Below are positions 3,504 through 6,429 of a DNA stretch of 6,429 nucleotides, piece after piece. Position 1 is the stretch's first letter; each line of letters begins with the position of its first letter. Source of the stretch: an uncultured Eubacteriales bacterium (lineage in GTDB: Bacteria; Bacillota; Clostridia; Oscillospirales; Oscillospiraceae); assembly GCA_905210385.1 (NCBI GenBank), contig CAJLWS010000093.1, forward strand, positions 1 through 6,429, given 5' to 3'. Below the pieces are notes generated by a model. It was given only the letters and a program-made list of their open reading frames with translations, did not search any database and was not told the origin of the DNA. The position numbers and the translations under genes are program-made.

Positions 3504-5507
3504 ATGGCACAGATCAAACAACTGGATCCCCATGTGGCCGATCTCATCGCCGCCGGCGAGGTGGTGGAGCGGCCGGCCTCGGTGGTCAAGGAGCTCATGG
3601 AGAACGCCATTGACGCGGGGGCCTGCGCCCTCACGGTGGAGATCGCCCACGGAGGCATGACCCTCATCCGGGTCACCGACGACGGCTGCGGCATCCCCGC
3701 GGACCAGGCCCCTGCCGCCTTTCTGCGCCACGCCACCTCCAAGATCGCCACCGAGTTCGACCTGGAGGCCATCGGCACCCTGGGGTTCCGGGGGGAGGCC
3801 TTAGCAGCCATCTCGGCGGTGTCCCGGGTGGAGTTGCTCACCCGCCCGGCCCAAGACGCCCTGGGCACAGCCCTCACCCTGGAGGGGGGGACGGTGCTGG
3901 AGCAGGAGGAGGCGGGCTGCCCGGCGGGCACCACCATGGTGGTGCGGGACCTGTTCTTCAACACCCCCGCCCGGCAGAAGTTCCTGAAAAAGGACGCGGC
4001 AGAGGGTGCGGCGGTGTTCGCCGTGGTGCAGCGCATCGCCCTGTCCCATCCCGAGCTGTCGGTGAAGTTCATCCGGGACGGGCGGCAGGAGCTGCTCACC
4101 CCCGGGGACGGTCAGCTCAAGAGCGCCGTTTACGCCGTCATGGGGAGAGACATCGCCCTGGGCTTCCTGCCAGTGAACGGCTCGGGGCCCAACATGACGG
4201 TGACCGGCTTTACCTCTATGCCCACCTGCTGCCGGGGCAGCCGCAGCTATCAGCACTTCTTTGTCAACGGCCGATACGTGAAGAGCCGGACCATGATGGC
4301 AGCGGTGGAGGAGGCCTATAAGAACCAGAAGATGGTGGGTCGGTTTCCCGGCTGCGTCATCCACCTGGCCATGCGCCCCAATGAGGTGGATGTGAACGTC
4401 CACCCGGCCAAGACCGAGGTGAAGTTCCAGAATGAGCAGCAGGTGTTCTCCGCCGTGTACCACGGGGTGCTCTCCGCTCTGAGCGGAGACCGCAGCCGCC
4501 CCCAGGCAGTGCTGAAGGGGGTACGGGAGGAGGACACCGTCACCCCCAACCAGACCACCTTGCCCTTGCACGACGGCACGGCATCAATGAACCAGGTCCC
4601 CGTCCGACCGCAAACCATGCGGGCAGGCCCGCAAAAGGACGCATCCTCCTACCAGTTCCGCCGGGTGGAGCCCCTGCCTCGGGAGGGGGAACGCCCCCCC
4701 CAGCGGCCGATACCTGCTCCCGTTGAGGCGGGAAGGCGGACGGGGGACATTCTCCCCGCCCACCGCTCGGCGGCCGGGCACGGGGAAAAAGAATCCCCTG
4801 CCGTCGGCCCAGTGCGGCCCCGGGAAGAGCCTGTCGCGGCGGCAAAAAGTTCTGCTCCGGAGGTGCAGGTGGTGGAACAGGCCCCGCTCCAGGAGCCCAT
4901 GCCCGCCCAGGGGCGTTCGAACCCGGAACTCCAGCCCCGGGAGGAGTCCTGGCAGGTACAAGGAGAGCTGTTCCACACCTATGTGCTGGTGGAGCAGGGG
5001 AATAAGGTGCTGCTCATCGACAAGCACGCCGCTCATGAGCGGGCCAATTTTGACCGGCTGAAGGCGGCGGACTACCAGCCCATGGTACAGCAGCTGCTGG
5101 TTCCGGTGACCTTCACCCCTGCCCCGGAGGAGCGGGCGGTGCTGCTGGAACAGCTCCCCCTGCTGGCCCGATTCGGCTTCGAGATGGAGGAGTTCGGCAC
5201 GGCAGCCCTGGCTGTGCGCTCCGCTCCGGACTATCTGGACGCAGGGGAGATTGAACCCGCTCTGCTGGAGTTGGCCCGGCGCATCCGGGTCACCGGCTCA
5301 GCAGATCCCCAGTCTGCCCGGGACGAGCTGCTGCACACCATGGCCTGCAAAGCGGCCATCAAGGGCGGGCAACGCAACGGTCCCCAGGAGCTGGAGGAGG
5401 TGGCCCGGATGGTGCTGTCCGGCGCGGTGCGCTACTGCCCCCACGGGCGGCCTGTGGCCATCGAGCTCACCCGGGCCCAGCTGGAAAAGCAGTTCAAACG
5501 GACCTGA
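3504..5507 (+). CDS. mutL: DNA mismatch repair protein MutL (endonuclease type)
   Basis: MutL couples mismatch recognition by MutS to strand nicking. It has 667 residues from ATG 3504; the adjacent ATG 3501 adds one Met. AGGAGG (3492-3497) is six bases from 3504, and the truncated upstream copy aligns its ATG there. Numbering from 3504: the GHKL ATPase domain (1 to about 330) has ELMENAIDAG with catalytic E33 and N34, DDGCGI (59-64) and GFRGEAL (94-100). A proline-rich linker spans about 335-480. The C-terminal domain has DKHAAHERANFD (506-517), a variant of the nuclease motif DQHAx2Ex4E with K for Q and D for the last E. It also has QQLLVP (529-534), a beta-clamp-binding type motif, and the zinc-site motifs ACK (614-616), CPHGRP (645-650) and FKR (664-666). 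It is thus a nicking MutL, as expected in bacteria without MutH. mutS is not adjacent. Runs of seven G (3884-3890) and eight C (4694-4701) are slippage-prone. Confidence 0.96.
   Translation: MAQIKQLDPHVADLIAAGEVVERPASVVKELMENAIDAGACALTVEIAHGGMTLIRVTDDGCGIPADQAPAAFLRHATSKIATEFDLEAIGTLGFRGEALAAISAVSRVELLTRPAQDALGTALTLEGGTVLEQEEAGCPAGTTMVVRDLFFNTPARQKFLKKDAAEGAAVFAVVQRIALSHPELSVKFIRDGRQELLTPGDGQLKSAVYAVMGRDIALGFLPVNGSGPNMTVTGFTSMPTCCRGSRSYQHFFVNGRYVKSRTMMAAVEEAYKNQKMVGRFPGCVIHLAMRPNEVDVNVHPAKTEVKFQNEQQVFSAVYHGVLSALSGDRSRPQAVLKGVREEDTVTPNQTTLPLHDGTASMNQVPVRPQTMRAGPQKDASSYQFRRVEPLPREGERPPQRPIPAPVEAGRRTGDILPAHRSAAGHGEKESPAVGPVRPREEPVAAAKSSAPEVQVVEQAPLQEPMPAQGRSNPELQPREESWQVQGELFHTYVLVEQGNKVLLIDKHAAHERANFDRLKAADYQPMVQQLLVPVTFTPAPEERAVLLEQLPLLARFGFEMEEFGTAALAVRSAPDYLDAGEIEPALLELARRIRVTGSADPQSARDELLHTMACKAAIKGGQRNGPQELEEVARMVLSGAVRYCPHGRPVAIELTRAQLEKQFKRT
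3884..3890 (+). repeat. G7 homopolymer inside the mutL ATPase region
   Basis: Seven consecutive G span the end of a GAG codon and two GGG codons (around residues 127-129). Loss or gain of one G would shift the frame within the N-terminal ATPase domain and inactivate MutL. Confidence 0.8.
4694..4701 (+). repeat. C8 homopolymer in the mutL linker
   Basis: Eight consecutive C encode part of E-R-P-P-Q in the proline-rich linker (around residues 397-399). A one-base slip would leave the ATPase domain intact but remove the C-terminal dimerisation and nuclease domain. Confidence 0.8.
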
Positions 5508-5520
5508 AAGGAAGGTTGCT

Positions 5521-6318
5521 ATGGCCTATCAGCTCAAGGAGATCAACCAGGCGGTGCGCCGGGACGCGCCCAGCTTTATGGGACAATGCGACCAGGCGTT
5601 TCAGGACAAGGTGAACGCGGCGGCGGACCTCATCTGCCGCAACAGGAAGGACAGCCCCGTGGTGTTGCTGTCCGGGCCCTCCGGCTCGGGCAAGACCACC
5701 ACGGCGGGGATGATCTGCCGGGAACTGGAGCGCCGGGGCGTTGGCAGCTACACCATCTCCATGGATGACTACTTCGTCCACCAGGACCCCAAGACCGCCC
5801 CCCGCACGCCCGACGGGGAGATCGACTACGAGTCCCCGGAGGTGATGGACCTGACCCTGCTGGATGAGCACTTCACCAAGCTCACCCGGGGGGAAGAGAT
5901 CGTCATTCCCAAATTTGAGTTTGCCCGGCAGATGCGCAACGACAGCGCAGGCACTCCCCTGAAGCTGGGCAAGGACGAGATCGCCATCTTCGAGGGCATC
6001 CACGCCCTGAACACCCGGATCACCGCCGGCCACCCGGAGGCCACCCGGCTGTACATCTCCGCCCGGAGTAACGTGCTGGACGGCCAGGCGCTGCGCTTCA
6101 AGGGTACCTGGATGCGGCTGACCCGGCGGGCGGTGCGGGACTATAACTTCCGGGGCACCGACGTGGAGGGCACCCTGGCTATGTGGGCCAACGTGCGCCG
6201 GGGGGAGAAGCTGTACATCTCCCCCTATAAAAACCGGGCGGACATCATCTTCGACTCCTCCCTGCCCTATGAGGTGTCCGTCATGCGTCCGGCGGAGCGG
6301 GAGGAGTTCCCGGAATAA
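5521..6318 (+). CDS. Uridine kinase-like nucleoside kinase (phosphoribulokinase/uridine kinase family)
   Basis: A 265-residue cytosolic P-loop kinase, probably transferring phosphate from ATP to the 5' hydroxyl of a nucleoside such as uridine or cytidine. Walker A is GPSGSGKT (52-59). SMDDYF (80-85) carries the acidic residues that usually activate the sugar hydroxyl in this family (D82, D83). DYESPEVMDL (102-111) and FEGIHALN (157-164) match the substrate-binding and Walker-B-like regions of the family. It resembles the kinase portion of the longer clostridial and thermotogal nucleoside kinases, in which TGS and tRNA-synthetase-like domains precede it; those are absent here. The reading frame is open much further upstream inside mutL, but AGGAAGG (5509-5515), five bases before ATG 5521, sets the start. 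It follows mutL by 13 bases and must share its transcript. It ends in TAA 6316-6318. The exact substrate is not determinable from sequence. Confidence 0.88.
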   Translation: MAYQLKEINQAVRRDAPSFMGQCDQAFQDKVNAAADLICRNRKDSPVVLLSGPSGSGKTTTAGMICRELERRGVGSYTISMDDYFVHQDPKTAPRTPDGEIDYESPEVMDLTLLDEHFTKLTRGEEIVIPKFEFARQMRNDSAGTPLKLGKDEIAIFEGIHALNTRITAGHPEATRLYISARSNVLDGQALRFKGTWMRLTRRAVRDYNFRGTDVEGTLAMWANVRRGEKLYISPYKNRADIIFDSSLPYEVSVMRPAEREEFPE

Positions 6319-6324
6319 TGGCTG

Positions 6325-6353
6325 TTGCGCAGAGTGCGGCGGTATGGTAAAAT
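6325..6353 (+). promoter_or_regulatory. Candidate promoter for a gene or RNA beyond the window
   Basis: TTGCGC (6325-6330), a 17-base spacer and TAAAAT (6348-6353), with TG at 6345-6346 forming an extended -10. The predicted transcription start is about 6360. Nothing between there and the end of the window (6429) reads as a convincing coding start with a ribosome binding site, so the transcript has either a long leader or is an RNA. Confidence 0.55.
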
Positions 6354-6376
6354 TACTGTAAAGGAAGCTTTACCAT
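6344..6376. promoter_or_regulatory. Nested inverted repeats over the predicted start of transcription
   Basis: The outer arms ATGGTAAA (6344-6351) and TTTACCAT (6369-6376) are perfect and 17 bases apart. A second pair, GTAAAG (6358-6363) and CTTTAC (6368-6373), overlaps them. The outer left arm overlaps the extended -10 and the inner pair spans the predicted +1, positions typical of a repressor operator. No T run follows, so a terminator for the kinase gene is unlikely. Confidence 0.35.
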
Positions 6377-6429
6377 CGCTTAACAAGGGCAAGCAAGCCT
6401 GACAGCGTGTCTTTCCGGCGCTTTTTGCC

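Noticed and set aside
3321..3731. Minus-strand ORF over the insert and the mutL start
   Set aside because: It is a shadow of GC-rich mutL coding sequence and hairpins, with no recognisable domain.
5251..5520. Extended N-terminus of the kinase reading into mutL
   Set aside because: The open frame is a GC-rich shadow of mutL. A good ribosome binding site and normal family start place the kinase ATG at 5521.
6318..6350. Ten-codon ORF overlapping the kinase stop codon (TAATG)
   Set aside because: It is too short, has no family resemblance and overlaps the candidate promoter; TAATG overlaps arise easily by chance.
6404..6426. AGCG/CGCT stem followed by TTTTT near the right edge as a terminator
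   Set aside because: Only four base pairs with a long loop, and the window ends right after it, so the call cannot be supported.

Overview
The window is GC-rich, with all genes on the plus strand and a strong G/C bias at third codon positions. The gene set (a DnaD-domain replication protein next to a DnaC/DnaI-type helicase loader, an endonuclease-type MutL, a ComEB-like dCMP deaminase) is typical of Firmicutes. The base composition fits a high-GC gut clostridium, probably Oscillospiraceae (Flavonifractor, Intestinimonas or Oscillibacter-like). That placement is inferred from gene content and composition, not from a database match.

Layout: (1) 1-147 is an AT-richer regulatory region with a clear sigma-A-type promoter and a palindrome overlapping its -35 box. 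(2) 148-633 is dCMP deaminase, closed by a strong intrinsic terminator at 639-665. (3) A second promoter at 688-716 starts a cluster of DnaD-domain protein, DnaC/DnaI-like loader and D-aminoacyl-tRNA deacylase (dtd), ending at 3213. (4) 3214-3503 is an unusual gap of about 290 bases. It holds two hairpins, a second, truncated copy of the start of mutL with its own excellent ribosome binding site, and about 140 bases crowded with inverted repeats. (5) Full-length mutL (3504-5507) is followed 13 bases later by a uridine-kinase-like P-loop kinase (5521-6318). (6) A promoter-like sequence at 6325-6353 points to a transcript mostly outside the window.

The genes share a nucleic-acid housekeeping theme: dCMP deaminase feeds dUMP to thymidylate synthesis, the DnaD/DnaC pair loads the replicative helicase, Dtd removes D-amino acids from mischarged tRNA, MutL repairs mismatches, and the kinase probably phosphorylates a nucleoside.

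The most interesting part is the duplicated mutL start. The first 24 codons occur twice, 223 bases apart, and codons 4-24 match at 59 of 63 bases, with three of the four differences silent. The upstream copy breaks off after the ERP codons into a palindrome-rich segment, whose right end carries a 14-base inverted copy of the same mutL stretch. This looks like the scar or miniature form of an element inserted in the 5' end of mutL that rebuilt the gene start. It recalls the streptococcal SpyCI islands that sit in the same place and switch mismatch repair.
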